A stretch of 64,000 nucleotides of DNA from Brevibacillus laterosporus DSM 25. Lineage in GTDB: Bacteria > Bacillota > Bacilli > Brevibacillales > Brevibacillaceae. This document shows positions 38,231-46,884 of this stretch, piece by piece. The stretch is taken from the NCBI RefSeq assembly GCF_002706795.1, contig NZ_CP017705.1, positions 186,001 to 250,000 of the forward strand, written 5' to 3'. Numbering within the stretch: position 1 is the first letter of the stretch; every line of letters begins with the position of its first letter. The position numbers and the translations under genes are program-made. The notes under the pieces are model-generated. The model was not told where the DNA came from and did no database searches. It saw only the letters and a list, made by a program, of their open reading frames with translations.

Positions 38231-39214
38231 ATGAATGAAATTTTAACTTCCACAACATTGGGGGAACTGATAAAAGAAAAAAGAGAGGAATTTGGAATCA
38301 CTTTATCAGAATTATCAAGAAGATCGGGAGTTAGCAAAGGAATCATTTCAAAAATAGAATCAGGTGAAACAAAGCGTCCAGAGCTAAGAAATCTCAAACT
38401 AATAGCAGATACTATAAAAATACCTTATTGAGAGAGATGACTTAAAACGGTTGGAGGAATCGTTTAAAGTAGGAGAAGAAGGTTTGCATTATATTGATTT
38501 TCTATCTGACGACGAGAAAATAACGTTCTATTTCAGAATGTCATTACATGCTCATAACATTAAGAAATACTTTGAATGTATTGAACTATGTGAGGCTGGG
38601 ATTCTTTTAGAAGAAAAAGATACAGAGTTAAAGGCTAGAGCGTATTTAGCAATGATTAACTCAAATTCTGACCTACATAACTATGACAATGTTGAAAGTC
38701 ATCTGGAAGTCTTTAGGGAATTCGAGCATGGTTTTGTCCCAGAATCAACTATGATAACACAAGCAGTAACCAAAGCTAAGAAAAAAGAGTTTGACATAGC
38801 ATTACCAATGTTGGAACAATATATGCTTGAATTAAGTAAAGTCAATAAATACATGTAATAAATGAACTACTGGGAATATACTCCCATTTGAACATCACAG
38901 ATTCAATAGATGAAATAATTAGCAAGGAAGAAGAATTATTACCCGATAATCCACATACACCTTATAAAGTGGCATCGCTTGCAAGATACTATCGTCAAAA
39001 AGGTGCTTACCAAATAAATAAAGGACTTCTTGATGAAGGTATGGACAGTTACATTAACAGTTTAACAGCATACGGCGAAATAAACGCACTTGCAGAGATT
39101 ACGGAATGTTTGCAAGAGATTTTCACCCACTTCTCCAAAATATCAAGGCCAATTGATTTGCAATATGTAAAAAAGTTAGAAAAAGCGTATAATGAAATAA
39201 GAGGAAAAAATTAA
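38231..39214 (+). pseudogene. RRNPP-type (XRE-TPR) regulator, broken in three
   Basis: Piece 1 (38231-38431) is an XRE helix-turn-helix (LGELIKEKREEFGITLSELS, GVSKGIISKIESGETKRPEL). It ends in TGA and the frame moves by one to piece 2 (about 38418-38858), TPR-like helices (HAHNIKKYFECIELCEAGIL), then shifts again to piece 3 (about 38857-39214, YSHLNITDSIDEII...AYNEIRGKN). The full protein would be a Rap/PlcR/NprR-like peptide receptor. Material between pieces 1 and 2 also seems lost. A peptide gene follows after 19 bases. Confidence 0.75.
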
Positions 39215-39233
39215 CAATAGAAGAAGGATTGCA

Positions 39234-39374
39234 ATGAGTAAGAAATACTCTCTAATGGTATTATCTCTAAGTTTAATCATAAATATTATGGTTTTATCAG
39301 TGGATGAAATAAAGCCCACAAAAAATCTGGTATTTTTCAGTGTGCGTGCAAATAACGCTGATCCTGGTCACTAA
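39234..39374 (+). CDS. Putative quorum-sensing propeptide of RRNPP type
   Basis: 46 residues, AGAAGGATT before the ATG. Basic N-terminus (MSKKYS), hydrophobic core (LMVLSLSLIINIMVL), then a hydrophilic C-terminus ending RANNADPGH. Size, export signal and position right after an XRE-TPR gene fit Phr/PapR/NprX-type signalling peptides, whose mature form is the last 5-8 residues. The frame is intact although the receptor is broken. Confidence 0.6.
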   Translation: MSKKYSLMVLSLSLIINIMVLSVDEIKPTKNLVFFSVRANNADPGH

Positions 39375-39393
39375 TTCATTCTGAGATTTTTCA

Positions 39394-39420
39394 AGGCGCT
39401 ATTAATTAGCGTCCTTTTTT
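39394..39420 (+). terminator. Terminator of the propeptide gene
   Basis: GGCGCT/AGCGTC stem, 7-base loop, TTTTTT tail, 20 bases after the stop. Confidence 0.8.
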
Positions 39421-39569
39421 GTGTGAAAATTTTGTGATTTTTTGTCATAATTTGAAGAACGTTTCAATTTTTTTATTCCACATGAATTATCAAAACGGTA
39501 TGGTAAAATAATACATAGGAGGAAGAAAGGAGGTATCTGTAGTTATTTTGTGTCCTTTAACAATACAAA

Positions 39570-39617
39570 AAAAGGCGTCCCAAAAGCCGCTAAACTCACA
39601 GGAACGCCTATACCTTG
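39570..39617 (-). terminator. Minus-strand hairpin with T-run
   Basis: AGGCGTTCC and GGGACGCC arms enclose a ~25-base loop and run into TTTTTTT on the minus strand. No minus-strand gene is evident for 600 bases. The plus strand here also encodes a short frame that ends overlapping the Spo0E start. Confidence 0.45.
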
Positions 39618-39666
39618 AGCAACCAAAAATGTTACTCAAGAATATTCTACCACTCACTTACAGGAT

Positions 39667-39840
39667 ATGAAAACAGAAAATTCACAACTGGAAAATGATT
39701 TACAAAGGCTTATAGAAATCCTCCGCAAAGAATTAGAACAGGTATATTTCAAAAAAGGCTCTTTTTTACACCCAAACGTAATACAACTGAGCCAACAACT
39801 AGATGAGTACATCGTTATCTTTCAGAAGCTTAGACTCTAG
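39667..39840 (+). CDS. Spo0E-like sporulation regulatory phosphatase
   Basis: 57 residues: LENDLQRLIEILRKELEQVY, then LHPNVIQLSQQLDEYIVIFQ with the SQxLD catalytic motif at residues 42-46. Such small two-helix proteins dephosphorylate Spo0A-P and delay sporulation. The ATG overlaps the stop of a short upstream frame (ATGA); its own ribosome site is weak, so translation may be coupled. Confidence 0.85.
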   Translation: MKTENSQLENDLQRLIEILRKELEQVYFKKGSFLHPNVIQLSQQLDEYIVIFQKLRL

Positions 39841-39916
39841 TTGGTCGATATGAATAAGCTGTACGGGAAACTTATACGAAACCCAGTAGGGGTAATAATT
39901 AAACAGCCATGTTGGA

Positions 39917-40579
39917 ATGGAAGAAAGTGAGATTAATGATTATCCCGTCCAAGTTCTTCACCAACTAATTCAAAATGATGCTAAGAAAATAGCAACTAAT
40001 TATAAAGTCGTCAAAGAAGAGGCAATACATGGTCTATCTGGTGAAGATATAGATGGTGGTACTCTTGAGTTGAGAGGAACTGCCTTCGAGGAAAAAAGTG
40101 ATAAGAAAGGGAAAAAGAAGTTTTATTTATATGGAAAGTATGAATGGACAGATAGTCCTCGTTGGGAATTAACTGACGGAATAAGTATTGGGTATCCAGT
40201 GAGTAATAAATGGACTTTGCCGATGTCAGCAAATGGGAAGGTTAAAGATTTTGAACTTCGATATTGTCATAAGCCAGATAACGTAGATAAAAAATGGAAG
40301 TGTTCCGAAAGTACCAAAGCAAAAGATTGGGACCCAGGTGTAGGAGTTGGTGGAGAAATAGATTTAAAAGCAATGCCAAGTAACAACCTTCACAAAGGAT
40401 ACATTAGTCAATATGTATATACAGACGAAAGGAATTCAGGATCAACCAATATTAAATTTCAATATGGCCACCAAACTTGGTCTGGGGATGTAGAATTTGT
40501 TATACTTCCAGCTGGACTTTCAATTAAACCTCAATCAGTAAGTAAAGTAATTGATTTCGGTATTGAATTTGATTATTAA
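39917..40579 (+). CDS. Hypothetical strand-rich protein
   Basis: 220 residues, no signal peptide. N-terminal NDYPVQVLHQLIQNDAKKIA helix, then beta-rich stretches with many aromatic residues (KKFYLYGKYEWTDSPRWELT, KFQYGHQTWSGDVEFVILPA). Possibly N-terminally truncated: the start has no good ribosome site. Not recognised; the look is that of a secreted or toxin-associated beta-sandwich. Confidence 0.55.
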   Translation: MEESEINDYPVQVLHQLIQNDAKKIATNYKVVKEEAIHGLSGEDIDGGTLELRGTAFEEKSDKKGKKKFYLYGKYEWTDSPRWELTDGISIGYPVSNKWTLPMSANGKVKDFELRYCHKPDNVDKKWKCSESTKAKDWDPGVGVGGEIDLKAMPSNNLHKGYISQYVYTDERNSGSTNIKFQYGHQTWSGDVEFVILPAGLSIKPQSVSKVIDFGIEFDY

Positions 40580-40717
40580 AATTACTCGTATTATGGAAAG
40601 AAACCTCAAGTTAGTAATGTTAGTTTGAACGTTAAAACTTTTTTGCCTTCTTGAATCTCTTCTAAGATATTTTTCGAGGGTAGACAGAAATATTTGTACC
40701 CTCCTAAAATTCAAGAC

Positions 40718-40745
40718 AAGTCCTCTTTTTGAAAGGGGACTTTCT
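40718..40745 (+). terminator. Terminator
   Basis: AAGTCCTCTTT/AAAGGGGACTT stem with tight loop and TTTCT tail downstream of the hypothetical gene. Confidence 0.6.
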
Positions 40746-40800
40746 CGTCTATCTAATCCCATCATTTGACGATGAGGATAACCTATATTAGGAGGTATTT

Positions 40801-40980
40801 ATGAAATACTATTATTTATCTTTGTTATTGATATTTGCTTTTACGTTTTTGTTTAATTTTTTTGAAGTAATAAAATCATTATTGGAAAAAAACATGTCTC
40901 GTTATAAAACTTGTCGGATACTATCACTTATTAGTTTCTTATTGCTTATTACAATTTATATCTTAGCCTACACAAAATAA
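40801..40980 (+). CDS. Small two-helix membrane protein
   Basis: 59 residues, AGGAGGT six bases before the ATG. Two hydrophobic segments (YLSLLLIFAFTFLFNFF and ILSLISFLLLITIYILAY) joined by a basic loop (KNMSRYKTCR). Own terminator follows. Function unknown; could be an immunity-type or prophage membrane protein. Confidence 0.7.
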   Translation: MKYYYLSLLLIFAFTFLFNFFEVIKSLLEKNMSRYKTCRILSLISFLLLITIYILAYTK

Positions 40981-41030
40981 AATATGTACACCATAAACTT
41001 ATGTAATAATAGAATAATTATATTGATTAA

Positions 41031-41065
41031 TTGGGCTACTATTGTCATCTTTTATGGTAGCCCAA
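41031..41065 (+). terminator. Terminator
   Basis: TTGGGCTAC/GTAGCCCAA perfect 9-bp stem, 17-base loop. Little T-tract. Confidence 0.6.
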
Positions 41066-41250
41066 TATCACTCCTCAGTCATCGTTATTTAATAATAAAC
41101 ACTCTATAGATGCTAGTTATATTTTATAAAAACCTATCAAGGATTTTGGATTAACTCTATCGGTTTTGCGGTGCTTGCCCACTAGCAATCCTTACTCGAT
41201 CAGCCAGCTCCCCAAGATATTTCTCTTGCTCCTTCATCCCCATTGCGTCA

Positions 41251-41767
41251 CTAACTTTCAAATTGTGTTTTCAAAACTAAAATAAGTTCATCTGCTAACA
41301 TTTTATCCACAGGTGTTTCCCCCTTCATAATTGCATTCCAAAAATCTTGTTCCATACAGTTCATATCCACATTACCTTTAATACCAGCCACTTTCCCACA
41401 ATCGGAATACTGGAATACCGCCCAGCGGCTCCATGTAGGGTTTGGCATAGGTTGGTTTGTATTGTAATGGGCTACCCACAAAGGAAAGCTAGATAAAGCT
41501 TTCCCAAGGTTACGTTTAGCAAAATAAGCTCCTGTGTAAATCATAGGCGTTTTTCCTGTGTGGCCCTTAACATGGTTAAGAAACGAAAGGCAAAACGTTG
41601 TAATCTGTGCAGGTGTTAACCCTTTGTCCGTCTCGCGGCATATCACACGTTAGCCCTTTAACCGTTTGTACAAAACGCTCTGCTTATACTTGGGCAGATA
41701 AATCAGGGTGGGCAAAATGATAATACCCCACTTTAATTCCTGTATTATTCGCTCCCTGAGAACCTTC
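41251..41767 (-). pseudogene. GH25 endolysin remnant
   Basis: Two frames: NNTGIKVGYYHFAHPDLSAQ then a TAA, and TPAQITTFCLSFLNHVKGHT, KTPMIYTGAYFAKR, FPLWVAHYNTNQPMPNPTWS, KGNVDMNCM. This is the muramidase (GH25) phage lysin minus its N-terminus (the first catalytic Asp strand) with one nonsense and one frameshift. Confidence 0.8.
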
Positions 41768-42017
41768 TTTCAGCTTCCTTTCAACTAGGCTAATAGTATC
41801 CAGCATGTAAGCAATTGCAAAGATCCCAAAAATAAAAAGTTTTCTTGCTATCCCGATGAGTCCAATTTTGCTTTTTAGTTTCCCTTCTGCCGCTATACCA
41901 CTTGCGTAGTAAAACATACAAAAAAATTAATACAGTGAGTAAATAAGACCATCCATCAATAAGACACGTAACTGCTGCACCTCCTACGGCTGAAAGAACT
42001 TTGATTACGTTTTCCAT
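41768..42017 (-). pseudogene. Phage holin remnant fused to lysin
   Basis: MENVIKVLSAVGGAAVTCLI, SYLLTVLIFLYVL, then a frameshift to YASGIAAEGKLKSKIGLIGI and FGIFAIAYMLDTI: the toxin-secretion/lysis holin family. Its C-terminal end is missing and the frame runs straight into the lysin fragment, so a deletion joined the two lysis genes. Confidence 0.8.
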
Positions 42018-42020
42018 GTA

Positions 42021-42546
42021 TCATAAATCACCAAACGCCTTTTCGACCTCGCTAGGCTCCTGCTTCTCCTGTTTCGGTATTACAACCTTGCAGCGAGATG
42101 CAATGGTAAGGCCCAGGTCGCTTGCTACTGATCTACATTGCTTGAATAATTTATCTTGGTTACTCAATAAATCTGAATAAGCTATGTTTGCTTCCTCCCA
42201 TTCGTTCATGTCAATTACTGCCCCGTCATCATCATGAATTGCTTGTTTGCGTTGCACTGTCAATTCCGTTTCCAACAAGGCGTCTGTGGCCTTTATATAC
42301 ATCTTTCGGGCATATAAAAAGCGAGCCAATGCATCTACATCAAGATTAGTCATGATGCCGATATGCAGCAGCTCGCTTGCTCTTTTTAAATTCTTTTTTC
42401 AAGTCTTTCGGTAGGTAGCTAGGTGGCTTAACTTTGTCGTTTGCCGCTTTTATTTCTTGGGCTTTACGCTGTTCTATTTCTGCTTTTGTTACGTTTTTCT
42501 TTCCCTTGTAAAGCAACAAGTCAACTGGTTGCCTTGGTCTAGCCAT
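42021..42546 (-). pseudogene. Phage terminase small subunit (P27 family), frameshifted
   Basis: N-terminal piece RPRQPVDLLLYKGKKNVTKA...PPSYLPKDLKKEF and C-terminal piece MTNLDVDALARFLYARKMYI...EPSEVEKAFGDL join through ELLHIGIMTNLDVD when one base in the A-run near 42390 is changed. Otherwise full length (about 170 residues). Confidence 0.85.
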
Positions 42547-42584
42547 CTCCTCACCTTCATTTCTGAAAATCCATTTAGGGAACT

Positions 42585-42825
42585 TTTTTACGGAAGACTA
42601 CTACGCGGTCTAGCGTTAGCACTGTGCAGGTTTTCGATACCCACTACTCAATCCTTCCATTCCTATTAAAAACTCACCTTACCCACTTTCTGCGACTCTG
42701 TGAACGTCTGAATTTTGGCCTTGCTATGTATTGGTAGGTATTCACCCAATTATGCATGGATAATCACCCAAAAGGTATACAGATAAATATAATATCTAGA
42801 AAATTAAGATTAAGAAAAGGAGTGA
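42585..42825 (+). repeat. Upstream half of the duplicated segment
   Basis: Matches 31846-32085 over about 240 bases. Intergenic, ends at the ribosome site of the Cys-rich gene. Confidence 0.8.
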
Positions 42826-42831
42826 TTGTAT

Positions 42832-43182
42832 TTGGCTTGTTATAATGTTCCTTATACCTATGAGCAATGTATGCAGGAGTGCACATCTGGAGAAAATCCA
42901 GGTACAGTTGAAGAATGCGAGCCTGTATGTAGACAGTATAAAACAAGACCTTGGTATACAATATGTACAGAATCTATGCCATATGCGCCTTCAACACCTT
43001 ACGGCATGAGTCAACCAGTGCCTTACAGTCCACAGCCATATCCCTATCCTCTTAACCCTCAACCTCTTCCACCTATCCCTTATCACTATTATTCTTTTCT
43101 TCCTGACGATGATTGTGTTAGAGAATGCAGAAGACTGGGAATACCTTCTTTAAACTGCTGCTATAGATGTGGATATTGCTAA
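42832..43182 (+). CDS. Cys/Pro/Tyr-rich protein with CX3C pairs
   Basis: 116 residues from a TTG at 42832 (AAGGAGTG nine bases upstream; the GTG at 42826 is too close). First part has CMQECTSGENPGTVEECEPV, i.e. two CX3C pairs; then a Pro/Tyr-rich linker (YSPQPYPYPLNPQPLPPIPY); the end has CVREC and NCCYRCGYC. Looks like a spore coat or exosporium cross-linked protein or a small secreted knot protein without signal peptide. A decayed copy begins at 32091. Confidence 0.6.
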   Translation: MACYNVPYTYEQCMQECTSGENPGTVEECEPVCRQYKTRPWYTICTESMPYAPSTPYGMSQPVPYSPQPYPYPLNPQPLPPIPYHYYSFLPDDDCVRECRRLGIPSLNCCYRCGYC

Positions 43183-43342
43183 CTGACATGCTTTGAATTA
43201 ACGTTATGTTTGCGAACTCCGACTCAACAGTTACAGAAACAATGAGTTACCCCGTAAATGTTGTACAAATACTGTTCCAATAACAGGAATCTATAATTTA
43301 ATAAAAAGTGGTAGTCTGGAATATATTTTTTCTTCCTGACTA

Positions 43343-43757
43343 CTACTTCACTAAACACCTTCCATCATATAGATCATGTCTCGAATAAATTGATAGATTA
43401 TCTCCAAGCGCCTCTATCTCTCTAGCAGTCTTCCGGCTATGACACTGCTCACATAATGGCTGCCAGTTGTTCCGATCCCAAAACAACGTCTTATCTCCCT
43501 TGTGTGGAATGATATGGTCAACTACTGTAGCACCCGTTAGGAATCCTTTATCAAAGCAATGTTTGCAAAATGGATGCTTTCTTAAAAATCCTATTCTAGC
43601 TTTTCTCCACTTGGCATCATAACCACGTTGCGTAGCTGATCCACGTTCCCGATCATATTGCTGGACTTGTTTCTTTTGATGCAAAGGGCAATAAAGCTTC
43701 GCGAGTTAATGTTGGGCATCTGGAATGCAAACAGGTCTTTAATGGTTTGCTAGGCAT
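43343..43757 (-). pseudogene. Phage HNH endonuclease, frameshifted
   Basis: Start ATG at 43757 (MPSKPLKTCLHSRCPTLTRE), then a one-base frame change leads to YCPLHQKKQVQQYDRE, YDAKWRKARIGFLRKHPFCK, and the HNH core VVDHIIPHKGDKTLFWDRNN, PLCEQCHSRKTARE. All zinc and catalytic residues are present; only the frameshift near 43690 disrupts it. Typically encoded beside terminase genes. Confidence 0.85.
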
Positions 43758-43990
43758 TGTTTCATCCCCCTTGTTTAATAGAAAAAATATCTATCAAAAT
43801 GACCTATATATTTATTTCTTTTCTTTTGTGTACTTATTGCATACATCACGCAGCAAAAACTAGAGTTACTGTTGCAGAAATGAGGATTATTGCTTACAGA
43901 AACTACAGTTCAAACAGAGTTATTGCAACATGATGTAAACATTAAGCAAACGTATTTTTATTAGGAGATTTTTTTGATTCCAATAAAAAA

Positions 43991-44026
43991 ATACATGATC
44001 CAAAAAGAGGATCATGTATAGTGATA
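43991..44026 (-). terminator. Terminator of the secreted protein gene
   Basis: ATACATGATCC/GGATCATGTAT perfect 11-bp stem; the minus strand runs into TTTTTTTATTG. Confidence 0.85.
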
Positions 44027-44047
44027 TCTTCTTTACAAAACGGGATT

Positions 44048-44491
44048 TCAACTTATTCTATGGAATCGTACATATCCTGCATACCTATCAAAACTACCTT
44101 GATACCCCCCGTTAATCCATCCGCCATCCCCATTATTCCAGAATTCACCATCTGTGAAAACCCACACTCCATAAAGAATGCTACCATAACGTACTGTATA
44201 AGATGTTTGAATGCCTTGTAGATTATGAGAATATCTTTGATTTAAATTATAAACCACCACATTCTTTTTTCCTTGACCCACTTGGTAAAAAGCATGGTAA
44301 AGTGTGTCTTTAACAAAATTCTCACGGGCATCATCTGCTGGAAGAACACTTTTTTCAGACTTATTAATACTTGGTGGAAATTGGTTTGGGGTGTTGATTA
44401 CATTTTCACTCGCTAATGCTCCTGTCGCTCCTGCTGATAACATCAGAGACAATCCCATTAATGAAATTAAAAACTTGCGTACAACTTTCAT
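44048..44491 (-). CDS. Small secreted protein, YolA-like
   Basis: 147 residues from the ATG at 44491 (GGAGGAGG nine bases upstream; the ATG at 44500 overlaps that site). Signal peptide KFLISLMGLSLMLSAGATGALAS. Mature part HAFYQVGQGKKNVVVYNLNQ, QTSYTVRYGSILYGVWVFTD, GGWINGGYQG resembles YolA-type stress proteins of Bacillus; that similarity is from memory. Extracellular, function unknown. Confidence 0.7.
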   Translation of the reverse strand: MKVVRKFLISLMGLSLMLSAGATGALASENVINTPNQFPPSINKSEKSVLPADDARENFVKDTLYHAFYQVGQGKKNVVVYNLNQRYSHNLQGIQTSYTVRYGSILYGVWVFTDGEFWNNGDGGWINGGYQGSFDRYAGYVRFHRIS

Positions 44492-44825
44492 TTTTACCAT
44501 CCTCCTCCTAATTTCAATAATAAACCTTTATTGTAAAAAAATTACATAAGAGATTATGGATATATAATAACCTGTTAATTCTGTGTTTTCAATATACTTA
44601 TTTTAATTATATTCATGCTTGACATAAAAATAGCCACCCGATTGATCGAGTAGCCTGTCCTTGCTTTTATTTACCTATTTCCATTTTATCACCTTATTCT
44701 TCAAATGGAGCGCCATTCTACCGCCAATATTCCGCCATGTAGCCGCCACTCATGAAGCCTCTTCCAATATGACCTCTGCTTTTAACATATGTGCAAGTAA
44801 ATAGAATGCTCTTGCTTTCTGTCTT

Positions 44826-45208
44826 TCATTTGTCCGCTTGCTCATATTTAGTTCGCGGCACAGGAGGCAATCCAAGGCATCCTCCCGCTCTTAATATCTG
44901 TTCTGGATAAAAAAACTCATCTCTGTCTTTGAGAAGACGGCTTACAGCCCATTCTACACGTTCAGAGAGCCTTTTAACTTCTTGCTCTTGATCTACATTC
45001 CAAGCAGCGCAATTTGCTACTGGATCGCTGGTTTTGTTTGTTTGTCCATGAAGTCTTGGTTCATAGCTTGGGGTATTCACTATCTCTCTACGTACAAAAC
45101 CAATTTGTTTATAGATCCGCGTATCTTCTAAATATTGTTCTATCTTCTTTTGTGGTGCTTTTGTGTTGCTTTTCTGTCGATCTCCGGTAAAAAAGATATC
45201 TGCTTACC
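44826..45208 (-). pseudogene. ArpU-family phage transcription regulator, frameshifted
   Basis: MGKQISFLPEIDR at 45208, a one-base frame change, then KKIEQYLEDTRIYKQIGFVR, SYEPRLHGQTNKTSDPVANC, AAWNVDQEQEVKRLSERVEW. Matches the start of ArpU-type late-gene regulators; the C-terminal recognition region seems truncated at residue ~125. Confidence 0.65.
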
Positions 45209-45244
45209 CATCGCTATTCCCCCACGCTTACCCAAGATTTGTAT

Positions 45245-45525
45245 TTAAGGCGTATTCTCCATTTGAAACATTAGAAATTCATCTTCCAATCCTTTTTAGT
45301 GAAGAAATGAATGATACTTAACTTGTTGTGCAAGTGCTGTACGATACTCTCTATGTAGTTCTAATAAAAAGTGACTGTTTGGTTCTTATCTTAATTGCTC
45401 ATAAAGAAGTCCCTCAAATTTATTTACTTTTATCGTATGTTCTTGGCGTTGATCGGGAGTCATTTCCCAATCAAACAGCCTTGCATATTGTTGCGAAGTA
45501 TATATAAATTTTCTGCATTAATTGT
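45245..45525 (-). pseudogene. Phage-like gene with two nonsense codons
   Basis: Minus frame YARLFDWEMTPDQRQEHTIK, VNKFEGLLYEQLR, TAA, HFLLELHREYRTALAQQVKY, TAA, LEDEFLMFQMENTP. Continuous helical protein interrupted by two TAA codons; family not recognised. Same strand as the ArpU and lysis remnants. Confidence 0.5.
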
Positions 45526-45587
45526 TGTTTTTCGTGAGTTAAAATTCAAAATTTTATCAGTTATGCAGTAATAATAAACTTTCGAAA

Positions 45588-45958
45588 AGAAGAATTTATA
45601 AACTGATCTACAATGGATTTAATGTTGATAAAAATGGACGTGCTAATAAATGTCCTCGGTGCTTAAATGAACAAATTAATGGTGGATAATATTGTAAAAT
45701 ATGTGGTGTTACGATAGTTAATAAATGTACAAGAACAGATTATAATGGCTACCCATAGTGCGAAGAAATTGCGGAAGGAAATGCACGTTATTGTACAAAA
45801 TGTGGTGAGAAAACTACATTCTTTAAAGAGGGTCTACTAAAGCTTGGGAAGTTGAATTAGAAGAAAAATCAAAAGATGAGGTAGTAAAACACCCAATTTC
45901 CGATCTTTTTTCTATTAATACACCTAGAGACATTAGTGATGATGACTTGCCATTTTAG
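45588..45958 (+). pseudogene. Zinc-ribbon protein with stops and frameshift
   Basis: CPRC...YCKIC...NKCTR...YCTKCG: three CxxC knuckles, interrupted by TAA and TAG, then after a frameshift WEVELEEKSKDEVVKHPISD to a natural stop. Decayed double zinc-ribbon protein. Confidence 0.65.
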
Positions 45959-46057
45959 TATTTAATTGCTTATATTTCTTTTGATCCTGAGGACACACAA
46001 CCGTTCAGGTTGTTTCCTCTACGCTTAAACCAGAACACACATTCTTATATTAAGGAT

Positions 46058-46288
46058 TTTTAATAGAAACTGGAACACGAAAGGGTGAAGCCCTTGCATT
46101 GCAATGGAACTAATATAGACCTTGTCAATAATAGAGTAAGAATCGTTCAAACTCTCGATTACGAAGCAAAGACAAAAGAAGATTTATTCGGAGATGTAAA
46201 AACCTATCACTCCGAACGTGAAATCCCATTTACTAGTAGTCTTTCGGTTGAATTACAAAATCATAGGTCCCGTCAAAACGACCGTTGA
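46058..46288 (+). pseudogene. Tyrosine integrase fragment
   Basis: ETGTRKGEALALQW carries the first catalytic Arg (compare ETGMRKGEAAALQW in the integrase at 57807). Then a TAA, and TYHSEREIPFTSSLSVELQN. The rest of the gene is missing. Confidence 0.75.
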
Positions 46289-46297
46289 GTTGTATAT

Positions 46298-46329
46298 GAG
46301 AGCCCTCTTTTTAAATGAAGGGGGCTCTC
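46298..46329 (+). terminator. Terminator
   Basis: GAGAGCCC/GGGCTCTC stem between the integrase fragment and repeat A. Confidence 0.65.
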
Positions 46330-46333
46330 AATC

Positions 46334-46588
46334 TCATCTCTCTATCTTCCCTATTCTTGCACAAAGCTCATGCTGCCACTCTGTGTCATTTGTCATACTG
46401 GTGATCAGGAATAGGTTTTTGAGTTTTGCAATCTCCCAAGCTTTTTTAGCGTTTGCACTCAGACAACGGCTCATTTCTGTCATTTCTGAGTCAGTAAGTT
46501 CTCTCGTCTTATTGATAAACCAAAGCTCTGCCATACGTTGGTGAACGATCCATATTTGCACCAGCTCCTTAATCTTGAAGGGGTACAT
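46334..46588 (-). CDS. Repeat family A protein, best copy (84 residues)
   Basis: Reads VHQRMAELWFINKTRELTDS, EMTEMSRCLSANAKKAWEIA, KLKNLFLITSMTNDTEWQHE, ending LCARIGKIER. Soluble and helical. At least five further decayed copies lie in this window (about 19.3, 20.7, 27.05, 37.1 and 55.5 kb). Start is poorly defined. Small phage- or element-borne protein of unknown function. Confidence 0.55.
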   Translation of the reverse strand: MYPFKIKELVQIWIVHQRMAELWFINKTRELTDSEMTEMSRCLSANAKKAWEIAKLKNLFLITSMTNDTEWQHELCARIGKIER

Positions 46589-46631
46589 CCAGCAAAAAAT
46601 GGATTTACAACGTAAAGGAGTTTTGAATACG

Positions 46632-46676
46632 AAAAAAGCCGATTGTCACCACGTTAAGAGTGTAACCGGCTTTTTT
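46632..46676. terminator. Bidirectional terminator
   Basis: AAAAAAGCCG/CGGCTTTTTT with 25-base loop at the left edge of the GC-rich island. On the minus strand it may end the MBL gene. Confidence 0.7.
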
Positions 46677-46884
46677 GAAGGGGCACCGACAGATTTTGCA
46701 TTCATCCCCATTTGATCGATAAACATTGGCACCTTGTACACTAAGGATGGGCTTGGCTGCACTGACGTGTACCCGCCGAGCGGACCGTAATTCTGAAAAT
46801 GCCCGGGCCTGAACCCGGGCGCCTTCATACACCGCAAACAGTGGTTAACCACCTCCGCATCTAACGGTCGGAGTCGGCGTTATA

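Noticed and set aside
38231..39374. Arbitrium (AimR/AimP) lysis-lysogeny system
   Set aside because: The propeptide end (ADPGH) does not resemble the RGA-type arbitrium peptides and no phage control genes adjoin; general RRNPP label kept.
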